A stretch of DNA of 29,825 nucleotides from an uncultured Christensenellaceae bacterium. GTDB taxonomy: Bacteria > Bacillota > Clostridia > Christensenellales > CAG-314. The stretch covers positions 1-29,825 of the forward strand of contig CAJUCX010000013.1 of assembly GCA_910585195.1 (NCBI GenBank). The letters run 5' to 3'. The notes beneath the pieces were generated by a model. The model saw only the letters and a list, made by a program, of their open reading frames with translations, searched no databases and was not told the origin of the DNA. The position numbers and the translations under genes are program-made. Below, in pieces: positions 1 through 7,590 of this stretch. Positions within the stretch are counted from its first letter, which is position 1; every line of letters starts with the position of its first letter.

Positions 1-46
1 AAACTGAGTTTTCTATTGCTTATTCTTGTCAAAACCTAAAAACATT

Positions 47-73
47 GGCTGAGTTATACTCGGTCTTTTTTTT
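47..73 (+). terminator. Intrinsic terminator of an upstream gene
   Basis: An 8-bp stem (47-54 with 58-65, two G-U pairs, 3-nt loop TAT) is followed directly by eight T. No coding region precedes it in the window, so it probably ends a plus-strand gene lying to the left. Confidence 0.6.
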
Positions 74-281
74 ATTTCTTTTTGCGGTATAACATAATGT
101 TTTTCTTAAATTAAATATTTTCTTGCAATATATAACCCCGTAGTTTTTATTAGACTAATTTATTTCTGTTTCTGCCGTAACCGAATAGTGTCTTAATAAA
201 GTAAGCGCAGTTATTTTTTATGTTTATTAAACAATAAAGCTATGGAAACATGGTTTTTTTATTTATTTAACAGAGACGGCA

Positions 282-310
282 TTGACTTTAATTGTTTTTG
301 TTATTATAAT
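282..310 (+). promoter_or_regulatory. Promoter for the aroE-aroK unit
   Basis: TTGACT at 282-287 and a perfect TATAAT at 305-310 are separated by 17 bases. Transcription would start near 317 and give a leader of about 80 nt before aroE. Confidence 0.7.
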
Positions 311-354
311 TTCTTATAAATCGATATTATATTTTCGCAATCGGGCAGGCGGTT

Positions 355-376
355 TGCCGTATACGGCAGTTTTTGC
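355..376 (+). promoter_or_regulatory. Hairpin with T-run in the aroE leader
   Basis: The palindrome TGCCGTATACGGCA (355-368) folds as a 5-bp GC-rich stem with a TATA loop and is followed by GTTTTT. The stem is short for an efficient terminator. It may be a weak attenuator or simply a leader hairpin; no leader peptide was found in front of it. Confidence 0.3.
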
Positions 377-396
377 GTTTGTCAGTTAAGGTGTTT

Positions 397-1221
397 ATGA
401 AAAAAAAATTCGGACTGTTGGGGCACCCGTTGGGGCACAGTATGTCGCCGTTTATACACGGGCAGTTATTCAAAATTAAAAATGCAGACGCAACTTACAA
501 TTTGTTTGATGTTTCTGCGGAAAATCTGGCAAGCGAAAGCAAAAATTTGCTTACTCTTGACGGTTTTAACGTAACTATACCTTACAAAAAGGAAATAATA
601 AAATACATAGACGTTTTGGACGACACGGCAGCAAGATACAATTCCGTAAACGTTGTTAAAACGGGGAGAAAAAACGTCGGGTTCAATACCGATGTTGTGG
701 GTTTTTTGAAGTCTGTCGAAACTATGGGTGCCAGTCTATGCGGCAAAGTTTTAATGCTCGGCTGCGGCGGCGTTGCGCAGATGATGGGCGCGGAAACGGT
801 TTTGGCAAAGGGCGAACTTACCGTGGCGGTGCGCAACTTAAACGACGGCAAACTTAAAACGCTTGAAGACTTGTGGAAAAATTTAGACGGCAAAGCAAAA
901 ATAAACTTTACAGACATAAACAAAATAGACGGAAAATTTGACGTTATGTTGAACGCCACACCCGTTGGAATGTACCCTAATATAGATACTTCGCCTGCAA
1001 ACGAAGAAGTCGTTGCAAATTGCAGTTACGTTTTCGACGCTATATACAATCCTGAAAAAACTTTGCTGTCGCAATACGCAAAAAAGCACGGCGTAAAGTG
1101 CGTTACCGGTATGGAAATGCTTGTAAGGCAGGCGGTAGAGGCGCAGACAATATGGAACGGCTTTACTTATACCGAAAGCGAAATACAAAATTTGATAACG
1201 CTTGCAAATGAACGGTTATAA
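397..1221 (+). CDS. aroE: Shikimate dehydrogenase
   Basis: Reduces 3-dehydroshikimate to shikimate with NADPH in the shikimate pathway (cytosol). The protein is 274 aa, normal for the family. The N-terminal substrate domain carries SMS at residues 15-17, the NVTIPYK motif with catalytic Lys64, and the NTD motif with Asp99. The Rossmann domain follows with LGCGGVAQ near 121-128 and NATPVGMYP further on. I chose ATG 397 because the homologous sequence starts there and AAGGTG lies just upstream; a TTG-initiated frame reaching to 373 is not needed. aroK follows after about 65 bases with no terminator between, so the two are probably co-transcribed from the promoter at 282-310. Confidence 0.95.
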   Translation: MKKKFGLLGHPLGHSMSPFIHGQLFKIKNADATYNLFDVSAENLASESKNLLTLDGFNVTIPYKKEIIKYIDVLDDTAARYNSVNVVKTGRKNVGFNTDVVGFLKSVETMGASLCGKVLMLGCGGVAQMMGAETVLAKGELTVAVRNLNDGKLKTLEDLWKNLDGKAKINFTDINKIDGKFDVMLNATPVGMYPNIDTSPANEEVVANCSYVFDAIYNPEKTLLSQYAKKHGVKCVTGMEMLVRQAVEAQTIWNGFTYTESEIQNLITLANERL

Positions 1222-1286
1222 AAAAAACCTACGAAAACAATTTTTTTAAGCGGTTGGCGAAAAAATACAATATTATCTGGGAAAAT

Positions 1287-1787
1287 ATGAACAAAAATAT
1301 AATTACTTTAATAGGCTTTATGGGCTGCGGAAAGAGTTATGCCGGCAGAATTTTGGCGAGAGAATTGGGTTACAACTTAGTAGACAGCGACGCCGAAATA
1401 GAAAGACGGCAGAATAAAACCATTCCGCAAATTATGAGCGAAACGGGCGAACAGGGTTTCAGAAAAATAGAAACGGAAGTTCTTAAAGATTTGTTGCAGC
1501 ACGATTTTACCGTCTTGTCGGTTGGGGGCGGCGCTGTACTTAACAACGGCAAACTGCTTAACGACGGCAGCATGGTGTTTTTTTTGGATACCGACTTTGA
1601 AAAGTGTTACGACCGCATAAAAAACGACGCAAACCGTCCGCTCGTTTACGGAAAGAGCAAGGACGAGGTTTTGGCTTTGTATAACGGCAGAATGGATATA
1701 TACAAAAACAACTGTCATTTTGTCGTTAAAAGCGAAGATTCCGCCGAAAGCGTCAAAAAAATTAAAGAAATTTTGAAAAATTATTGA
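1287..1787 (+). CDS. aroK: Shikimate kinase
   Basis: Phosphorylates shikimate at the 3-hydroxyl with ATP. The 166-aa protein has the Walker A motif GFMGCGKS (residues 10-17), the DSD motif (33-35) that binds Mg and shikimate, FRKIE (58-62) with the substrate-binding Arg59, the GGG motif near residue 80, and a lid arginine in NANRPLV-like sequence. Start ATG 1287 fits the family; a TTG-started extension to 1254 lacks support. The stop codon TGA (1785-1787) lies inside the -35 box of the promoter for the next unit, so aroK and the attenuated DAHP synthase unit are directly abutted. Named aroK rather than aroL by convention only. Confidence 0.93.
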   Translation: MNKNIITLIGFMGCGKSYAGRILARELGYNLVDSDAEIERRQNKTIPQIMSETGEQGFRKIETEVLKDLLQHDFTVLSVGGGAVLNNGKLLNDGSMVFFLDTDFEKCYDRIKNDANRPLVYGKSKDEVLALYNGRMDIYKNNCHFVVKSEDSAESVKKIKEILKNY

Positions 1788-1812
1788 CATTAACCGTTTA
1801 TTGCATTAAAGT
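1784..1812 (+). promoter_or_regulatory. Promoter of the leader peptide-DAHP synthase unit
   Basis: A consensus TTGACA (1784-1789) overlaps the aroK stop codon. After 17 bases comes TAAAGT (1807-1812), a 4/6 match to the -10 box. Transcription would begin near 1819, almost at the ribosome binding site of the leader peptide. Read-through from aroE-aroK is also possible. Confidence 0.5.
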
Positions 1813-1831
1813 AAGTTGCAAGGAGAAATCA

Positions 1832-1906
1832 ATGAGAAATTCACGCTTCTTTCAAAACTATTATTTTTACTTTAACTTGTTTTATTTTGAAACAAGTGTT
1901 TTGTAA
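1832..1906 (+). CDS. Phe/Tyr-rich leader peptide of the DAHP synthase attenuator
   Basis: A 24-codon frame has an excellent ribosome binding site (AAGGAG at 1820-1825, 6 bases before the ATG). Ten of its residues are Phe or Tyr: Phe at 6, 7, 12, 14, 17, 19 and Tyr at 10, 11, 13, 18, mostly as an unbroken cluster. It lies directly upstream of an intrinsic terminator (1950-1987) and the gene for DAHP synthase, the first committed enzyme of Phe/Tyr synthesis. This is the classic arrangement in which ribosome stalling at scarce Phe-tRNA or Tyr-tRNA prevents termination. An 8-bp hairpin (1875-1882 with 1890-1897) lies within the codons after the aromatic cluster. The peptide itself is not expected to have another function. 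Confidence 0.85.
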   Translation: MRNSRFFQNYYFYFNLFYFETSVL

Positions 1907-1949
1907 TGAAGTTTTTTCTTATTGACAGGGATATTAAATCACATAATGG

Positions 1950-1987
1950 GTCGGTATTCTTGAAATAAGAATATCGGCTTTTTCTTT
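1950..1987 (+). terminator. Attenuator terminator before DAHP synthase
   Basis: A 12-bp stem (1950-1961 with 1967-1978, two G-U pairs, 5-nt loop) is followed by TTTTTCTTT and ends about 22 bases before the DAHP synthase ATG. A competing pairing of 8 bp is possible between TTCTTATT (1916-1923) and AATAAGAA (1964-1971), which would break the 3' arm of the terminator. That antiterminator is a suggestion by eye and needs folding. Confidence 0.8.
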
Positions 1988-2009
1988 ACGGAAAATACGG
2001 GAGGTTTTT

Positions 2010-3023
2010 ATGGTAATTATTCTTAAACAAAACGCAAAAAAGGACGAAGTAAGCGAACTTTTGACTTGGATTAAATGTCAAAAGGTAGAAGCGCAGTTTA
2101 TGGAAGGCGAGTCGCAGCGGATTTTGGGTCTTATCGGCAACACTCAGGCAGTGGACATTGACGCCGTGTCGACTTTTCCTGCGGTAGAAAGCGTAAGGCG
2201 TATTGCGGAGCCTTACAAAAAAGCAAACAGAAAATTTCATTCGCACGACACGGTAGTAGACGTCGGCGGTTATAAAATAGGCGGCGGAAACTTTCAGGTT
2301 ATTGCGGGTCCTTGCTCGGTAGAAAGCGAACAACAGGTAATTTCCATTGCTAAAAGCGTAAAAAAGAGCGGCGCAAACTTATTGAGGGGCGGCGCGTTCA
2401 AACCGAGGACTTCGCCTTATGCCTTTCAAGGGCTTAAAGCGGAAGGCATAAAATATCTGTTGGAAGCAAAAAAAGAAACGGGTATGCCTATCGTGTCGGA
2501 ACTTATGAGTATGGAGCATATAGATTTGTTTAACGACGTCGACGTCATTCAGGTAGGCGCAAGAAATATGCAAAACTTCGTTATGCTGAGAGAACTCGGC
2601 AGTTGCAAAAAACCTATTTTGTTGAAGCGCGGTCTTGCAAACACTTTAGAAGAGCTGCTTATGAGCGCAGAGTACATTATGGCGGGCGGCAACGACAATG
2701 TTATTCTTTGCGAAAGGGGCATAAGGTCGTTTGACCACGCAACGCGCAACGTGCTTGACCTTTCTGCGGTGCCGGTGTTAAAGCGCCTCACGCATTTGCC
2801 TATAGTCGTAGACCCTTCTCACGCAACGGGGCAGTCGGCGTTGGTAGAGTCTATGTCTTTAGCTGCCGTTGCAGCAGGTGCGGACGGCTTGCTTATAGAA
2901 GTGCATAATAACCCGAAAGTTGCCTTGTGCGACGGTGCGCAGTCGCTTGACTTCCCTGCGTTTGAAAAGGTAATGACAAAAGTAACCAAACTTAAAGCGT
3001 GCGTTGACGGTTTGAAGGACTGA
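2010..3023 (+). CDS. aroF: 3-deoxy-7-phosphoheptulonate (DAHP) synthase
   Basis: Condenses phosphoenolpyruvate and erythrose 4-phosphate to DAHP, the entry step of the shikimate pathway. At 337 aa it has the architecture of the type I-beta (Thermotoga-like) enzymes: an N-terminal ferredoxin-like regulatory domain (about residues 1-70), known in that family to mediate feedback inhibition by Tyr/Phe, then the TIM-barrel catalytic domain. Visible motifs are AGPCSVES (99-106, metal-binding Cys102), KPRTSPYAFQG (131-141) and DPSHATG in the C-terminal part. The ribosome binding site GGGAGG is strong. The gene sits behind the Phe/Tyr leader attenuator, so it is probably controlled both at transcription and allosterically. 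The symbol for this type is used variably (aroF/aroG/aroA). Confidence 0.95.
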   Translation: MVIILKQNAKKDEVSELLTWIKCQKVEAQFMEGESQRILGLIGNTQAVDIDAVSTFPAVESVRRIAEPYKKANRKFHSHDTVVDVGGYKIGGGNFQVIAGPCSVESEQQVISIAKSVKKSGANLLRGGAFKPRTSPYAFQGLKAEGIKYLLEAKKETGMPIVSELMSMEHIDLFNDVDVIQVGARNMQNFVMLRELGSCKKPILLKRGLANTLEELLMSAEYIMAGGNDNVILCERGIRSFDHATRNVLDLSAVPVLKRLTHLPIVVDPSHATGQSALVESMSLAAVAAGADGLLIEVHNNPKVALCDGAQSLDFPAFEKVMTKVTKLKACVDGLKD

Positions 3024-3027
3024 TTTT

Positions 3028-4059
3028 ATGAAGACTGTTTCGGTAAATACGAGTAAACCGTATAAAGTAAAAATAGGCAAAGGACTTGTCGATAAACTTG
3101 CGGAAGAAATACAAAAAGTAAAAAACTGCAAAAAAATCGCGATTATAACCGACGATAACGTCGGCAGACTTTACGGCAAAAAGGTTGAAAGTTTGCTTAA
3201 AGATTTTGAAGTTTGTTACTTTGAGTTTAGCAACGGTGAGGACAACAAATCTCTTGCCACCGTAAGCGATATTTTAGAGTTTTTGGCAAAAAACAAACTT
3301 ACGCGCAGCGACCTTATTGTGGCGCTGGGCGGAGGTATTGTAGGCGACGTTGCTGGCTTTGCAGCGGCAAGTTACCTCAGGGGCATAGACTTTGTGCAGA
3401 TACCGACTACTCTTCTTGCAATGGTGGATTCTTCCGTCGGAGGCAAAACGGGGGTGAATTTGTCCGCAGGCAAAAATCTGGCAGGTGCGTTTCATCAACC
3501 CTGCTTGGTGATTTGCGACCAAAACTTTTTACATACTTTACCGAGCGAAGAAATTAAAAACGGTTTGGGCGAAGTCATAAAATACGGTTGCATTGCCGAC
3601 AAGAAATTGTTCGATTTACTTTGCACGGGTGATGTTTTTTGCAATATAGAAGAAGTTATTTATACTTGTATTTCTATAAAAGCAGACTTTGCCGCACGCG
3701 ACGAGTTTGATAAGGGCGACAGGCAAAAACTCAATTTCGGGCATACTTTGGGGCACTCTATAGAAAAGGCGACGGCATTTGCAATTCCGCACGGTCAGGC
3801 AGTGGGTATAGGTATGGTATTGATTTGCAGATGGGCGCAAGAACACGGACTTACTGGGGCAGGTTGCGCGGAAGAAATCGACGGCTTGCTTAAAAAATTT
3901 GAAATGGCACGAAAATACGATTTTACGGACGAGCAGCTTTGGGGTGCAGTTGCAAACGACAAAAAACTTAAAGGCAGCGACATTAACCTTGTTTTGCTTA
4001 AAGATATTGGCGAGAGTTATCTTTACAAAACAGACGTAAACGGTTTGATAACAAAATAA
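3028..4059 (+). CDS. aroB: 3-dehydroquinate synthase
   Basis: Converts DAHP to 3-dehydroquinate using NAD+ and a divalent metal. The 343-aa protein shows the NAD-binding GGGIVGDVAGFAAASYLRG block, the TTLLAMVDSSVGGKTGVN block, EVIKYG, and the metal-binding histidines in NFGHTLGHSIE and PHGQAVGIGM. It starts 4 bases after the DAHP synthase stop, so the two genes are translationally close and share the attenuated transcript. A strong terminator follows at 4063. Confidence 0.95.
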   Translation: MKTVSVNTSKPYKVKIGKGLVDKLAEEIQKVKNCKKIAIITDDNVGRLYGKKVESLLKDFEVCYFEFSNGEDNKSLATVSDILEFLAKNKLTRSDLIVALGGGIVGDVAGFAAASYLRGIDFVQIPTTLLAMVDSSVGGKTGVNLSAGKNLAGAFHQPCLVICDQNFLHTLPSEEIKNGLGEVIKYGCIADKKLFDLLCTGDVFCNIEEVIYTCISIKADFAARDEFDKGDRQKLNFGHTLGHSIEKATAFAIPHGQAVGIGMVLICRWAQEHGLTGAGCAEEIDGLLKKFEMARKYDFTDEQLWGAVANDKKLKGSDINLVLLKDIGESYLYKTDVNGLITK

Positions 4060-4062
4060 TCT

Positions 4063-4092
4063 TTTGCCGCAATTATTGCGGCAAATTTTTTT
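4063..4092 (+). terminator. Terminator after aroB
   Basis: A perfect 10-bp stem (4063-4072 with 4076-4085, loop TTA) is followed by seven T. The last two T form the start of the -35 box of the aroA promoter, so terminator and promoter overlap. Confidence 0.85.
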
Positions 4093-4119
4093 GACAAAAA
4101 CAACTATTGTAAGTAAAAT
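4091..4119 (+). promoter_or_regulatory. aroA promoter abutting the start codon
   Basis: TTGACA (4091-4096), a 17-base spacer and TAAAAT (4114-4119). The aroA ATG begins at 4126, only 6 bases after the -10 box, so the predicted transcript would begin at or next to the ATG. No ribosome binding site lies between. Confidence 0.6.
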
Positions 4120-4125
4120 TTAGTT

Positions 4126-5403
4126 ATGAATTGTTTGATGCAAAAAGCAAACGACGGACTAAAAACGGTTTGCGCTCCGCCGTCAAAATCGGCATCGCAT
4201 AGGGCGATAATTTGCGCAATGCTTTCACATGACGACTGCATAGTAAAAAACGTTATTCTGTCTGCCGACGTAAAAGCCACGCTTGACGCGGCAATTGCAT
4301 TGGGGCGCAAGTGTAGTTATGCCGACGGCAAAGTTATGTTTGCAGGTTTTGACAAAGCAGATAAGGTCGTAATAAATTGCAACGAAAGCGGTTCTACTTT
4401 CCGTTTTCTTTTGCCTATATGCGCGGCGTTGGGTGTGGAAACTACCTTTGTAGGCAAAGGCAAATTGCCCGATAGACCTTACAAGGTTTTGGCGGACGCT
4501 ATGAGCAAACACGGCGTAATTTTTGACAAAACGCAGGGTTTGCCTATGACTGTAAGCGGCAGACTGCAAAGCGGAGTGTATGAAATTGCGGCAAACGAGT
4601 CTTCTCAATATATAACGGGTTTGCTGTTTGCTTTGCCGTTGCTTGACGGAAACAGCGAAATTGTTTTGACGGGGCAAATGCAATCGCAAGGCTACGTCGA
4701 TATGACGCTGGAAATGCTTGCGGCTTTCGGCATAGAAATTGAAAAAACAGCAAAAGGCTATTTTGTAAAAGGAAACCAAAAATATAAAAACAAGTGCGTT
4801 ACGGTGGAAGGCGATTATTCTAACGCGGCGTTTTGGTTGGTGTATGGCGCATTAAACGACGGAATAACCGTTTCCGGCTTAAATGCAAACTCTACGCAGG
4901 GCGACAAGGCTATTGTCGACCTTTTGCAAAAAATGGGTGCTCATATTTGCATTAAAGACGACCGAGTAATTGTTGAAAAATCAAAGTTGAACGGCATAGA
5001 TATAGACGTCGGGCAGATACCCGACCTTGCGCCGATTTTGGCGGTTGCGCTTGCTTTTGCCAAAGGCGGCGGCAGTATAACAAACGCGGCAAGACTTAAA
5101 ATAAAAGAATGCGACAGATTGCAGGCGATTTATGACAATTTTACCGCGCTCGGCATAGGCGTAAAGTTGCACGATGACGGCGACGGTATAACTATACAAA
5201 ATACGACCGACGATAATATAGACGGCGGTAAGGCGCGCGGATTTAACGATCACCGTATAGTTATGTCAATGGCGGTGCTTGCGACAAAGTCTGAAAGCGG
5301 AATAATAATTGACGATATGGAAGCGGTAAACAAAAGTTATCCGGATTTCTTCCAACAATATAAAAAACTCGGGGGACGGGCAGATGTCATCGATTTGGGG
5401 TAA
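4126..5403 (+). CDS. aroA: 3-phosphoshikimate 1-carboxyvinyltransferase (EPSP synthase)
   Basis: Transfers the enolpyruvyl group of PEP to shikimate 3-phosphate. The 425-aa protein shows PPSKSASHR near the N-terminus (catalytic Lys and Ser), NESGSTFRFL, the LPDRPYKVL block around the PEP site, GDYSNAAFWLV and, near the C-terminus, FNDHRIVMSMAV. ATG 4126 starts the frame; a second ATG at 4138 is possible. Neither has a Shine-Dalgarno sequence, and the promoter lies immediately upstream, so translation from a leaderless mRNA is plausible. The 3' end overlaps aroC by 20 bases. Confidence 0.94.
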   Translation: MNCLMQKANDGLKTVCAPPSKSASHRAIICAMLSHDDCIVKNVILSADVKATLDAAIALGRKCSYADGKVMFAGFDKADKVVINCNESGSTFRFLLPICAALGVETTFVGKGKLPDRPYKVLADAMSKHGVIFDKTQGLPMTVSGRLQSGVYEIAANESSQYITGLLFALPLLDGNSEIVLTGQMQSQGYVDMTLEMLAAFGIEIEKTAKGYFVKGNQKYKNKCVTVEGDYSNAAFWLVYGALNDGITVSGLNANSTQGDKAIVDLLQKMGAHICIKDDRVIVEKSKLNGIDIDVGQIPDLAPILAVALAFAKGGGSITNAARLKIKECDRLQAIYDNFTALGIGVKLHDDGDGITIQNTTDDNIDGGKARGFNDHRIVMSMAVLATKSESGIIIDDMEAVNKSYPDFFQQYKKLGGRADVIDLG

Positions 5404-6454
5404 AAACGTACAAATATCAATTTTTGGCGAGTCGCACGGCAAGGCAATAGGTGTTACGATAAACGGCTTGCAGGCGGGCTTTCCTTTGGATACGGAAGAA
5501 ATTGCAAAATATATGGCAAGGCGCAAAGCGTCGGGGACGCTTTCCACACCGAGAAAGGAAGACGACTTGCCTGAAATTATTTCCGGCGTGTTCGAAGGCA
5601 AAACGACGGGTGCGCCGCTTACTGCAATTATTTACAACAACAACACTAAGTCAAGCGATTATGAAGCAATAAAGACTTTGGCCCGCCCCGGACACGCGGA
5701 TTATACCGCTTTCGTAAAATATCACGGTGCAAACGACTATCGCGGTGGCGGGCATTTTTCCGGCAGACTTACGGCGTGCATAGTATTTGCAGGTGCTGTG
5801 TGCAGTCAGATATTGAAAAGTATGGGCATTGACGTTTCGGCGCATATCGCTTCAATCGGTAAAGTAAACGACGTTCCGTTTAGCCTTTATGCCTCTGACG
5901 AACTTAAAGTAAAATTGTCGGATGGCTTTCCCGTTATCAACGACGACGTTGCGGCGCCTATGCAGGAAGAAATTGCAAATGCGGCGGCAGATAAAGACTC
6001 CGTCGGCGGCGTGATAGAGTGTATGGTGTCTGGCATTCGCGCAGGCATCGGCTCGCCTATGTTTGACGGCGTGGAAAATAAAATTGCATCAATAATATTC
6101 GGCATTCCTGCGGTAAAAGGCATAGAGTTCGGCTTGGGGTTTGCGGCAAGCAAGTTGCGCGGCAGCGAAAACAACGACGAGTTTTCTTTGTACAACGGCG
6201 CTATAAGGACAAATACCAACAACTGCGGCGGTGTGCTCGGCGGCATAACAAACGGTATGCCGATAGTATTCCGCGCGGCGTTTAAGCCTACGCCGTCTAT
6301 TGCAAGGCTTCAGCATACGGTTGACGTAAAGACAAACGAAAATGCTGTTTTGGAAATTAAAGGCAGACACGACCCGTGCGTAGTGGTGCGCGCGGTGCCT
6401 GTGGTTACCGCCGCAACGGCGATTGCGGTTTTGGATTTATTGAGTGAAATTTAG
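5384..6454 (+). CDS. aroC: Chorismate synthase
   Basis: Eliminates phosphate from EPSP to give chorismate, needing reduced FMN. The 356-aa protein is typical in length. Family motifs are FGESHGKAIGV at the N-terminus, RPGHADYTAFVKY, the flavin-binding YRGGGHFSGRLTA block, GGVLGGITNGMP and, near the end, GRHDPCVVVRAVP. The ATG lies inside the end of aroA (20-base overlap), with a purine-rich GGGGGACGGG stretch as ribosome binding site, which indicates translational coupling. Confidence 0.95.
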   Translation: MSSIWGKNVQISIFGESHGKAIGVTINGLQAGFPLDTEEIAKYMARRKASGTLSTPRKEDDLPEIISGVFEGKTTGAPLTAIIYNNNTKSSDYEAIKTLARPGHADYTAFVKYHGANDYRGGGHFSGRLTACIVFAGAVCSQILKSMGIDVSAHIASIGKVNDVPFSLYASDELKVKLSDGFPVINDDVAAPMQEEIANAAADKDSVGGVIECMVSGIRAGIGSPMFDGVENKIASIIFGIPAVKGIEFGLGFAASKLRGSENNDEFSLYNGAIRTNTNNCGGVLGGITNGMPIVFRAAFKPTPSIARLQHTVDVKTNENAVLEIKGRHDPCVVVRAVPVVTAATAIAVLDLLSEI

Positions 6455-6468
6455 CCGAAGGTAGCACG

Positions 6469-7590
6469 ATGGATTTGAAAGATTTAAGACAACAAATTGA
6501 CAGTATAGACGATACGATAGTCGAGGCTTACGCAAAGAGACTTTCTCTTACAAGACAGGTAGGTCAATATAAAAAGCAAAACAGTGTGCCGATAGAGCAC
6601 AATGACCGCGAAAAGCAAATTTTGGACAGGCTTACCGCAAAAGCAGGCAGTCAAAATAAAATTGCGGTCGAGTATCTTTACAATGCTATAATGACGTACT
6701 CCAAAATGGAGCAAACTATATTAAATGCAGAAAACGGCAGTTTCGATATAAAAAAGAGCCAAACGGATTTTGCAAACGAAACTTCGGTAGGGCTTGCGGG
6801 CGCCGTCGGCGCTTATGCGGAAAAAGCCGCAAGGCAACTGTTTCCCAAAATGCAGCCGACGTTTTATGCGCACTTCGGCGACGTGTTTAAGGCGGTGGAC
6901 GACGGAAAAATAAAATACGGCGTCGTGCCGATAGAAAACTCCACCGCAGGCTCGGTAAACGAAGTTTACGATTTATTGAAAGACTATAACATAAAAATAG
7001 TGGGCGCAACCAGACTTACCGTAAACCATTGTCTTTTCGGCACGTCGGACAGCACGCTTGAAGATATAAAGAAAGTATATTCTCATCCGCAGGCTTTATA
7101 TCAATGCAAAAAGTTTCTGTCTTCGCATAATGTAGAAGCAATCGAGGACAGCAACACCGCTGTCGCTTGCAAAAAGGTTGCGGAAATGGCAGATAAAACC
7201 GTCGGCGCAATCGGCGCGGAAAGCAATAAAAACATAAAGGGGCTTAAACTGCTTAAAAACGACTTGCAGGACGAGACTTACAACTTTACGCGCTTTATAG
7301 TCATTGCCAAGCAAATGGCAGTGCCGGAGGATGCAAACAAATTGAGCCTTATGCTTTCCATTAAGCATAAACCGGGTACTTTATATCAACTGCTGAGCAT
7401 ATTGTCGAGTTTTAAGGTAAACTTGCACAAATTAGAGTCAAGACCGTTGCCCGAACAAAAATTCGAGTTTATGTTTTATCTCGATATAGAGTGCGACGTC
7501 TTTTCGGAAGATACAAAAGCAATGCTTGCGTGCGTGTCAGGCTATGCTGAAACCATGACGGTTTTGGGCGCATATAAGGAAGTTATTTAA
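6469..7590 (+). CDS. pheA: Chorismate mutase / prephenate dehydratase (P-protein)
   Basis: A bifunctional enzyme that turns chorismate into prephenate and then phenylpyruvate for Phe synthesis. Its 373 aa divide into an AroQ-type chorismate mutase (about 1-85, starting MDLKDLRQQIDSIDD), prephenate dehydratase (about 106-280, with GAVGAYAEKAA, VPIENSTAGSV and the catalytic TRF motif at 274-276) and a C-terminal ACT domain (about 291-373, with KPGTLYQLL and ESRP at 323-326) that binds Phe for feedback inhibition. The mutase domain also supplies prephenate for TyrA. The stop codon overlaps the tyrA start by one base. Confidence 0.95.
   Translation: MDLKDLRQQIDSIDDTIVEAYAKRLSLTRQVGQYKKQNSVPIEHNDREKQILDRLTAKAGSQNKIAVEYLYNAIMTYSKMEQTILNAENGSFDIKKSQTDFANETSVGLAGAVGAYAEKAARQLFPKMQPTFYAHFGDVFKAVDDGKIKYGVVPIENSTAGSVNEVYDLLKDYNIKIVGATRLTVNHCLFGTSDSTLEDIKKVYSHPQALYQCKKFLSSHNVEAIEDSNTAVACKKVAEMADKTVGAIGAESNKNIKGLKLLKNDLQDETYNFTRFIVIAKQMAVPEDANKLSLMLSIKHKPGTLYQLLSILSSFKVNLHKLESRPLPEQKFEFMFYLDIECDVFSEDTKAMLACVSGYAETMTVLGAYKEVI

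Larger units (their letters stand above)
74..396 (+). other. Non-coding leader region before aroE
   Basis: About 320 bases of AT-rich sequence without a supported gene. Only very short open frames occur. It holds the promoter at 282-310. Just before aroE it holds a 14-base perfect palindrome (355-368, TGCCGTATACGGCA) followed by a run of five T, which could be a small terminator-like hairpin in the transcript leader. Nothing else is recognised here. Confidence 0.6.

Noticed and set aside
4225..4779. Minus-strand open frame (184 codons) inside aroA
   Set aside because: Antisense shadow of EPSP synthase; no ribosome binding site or protein-like pattern.
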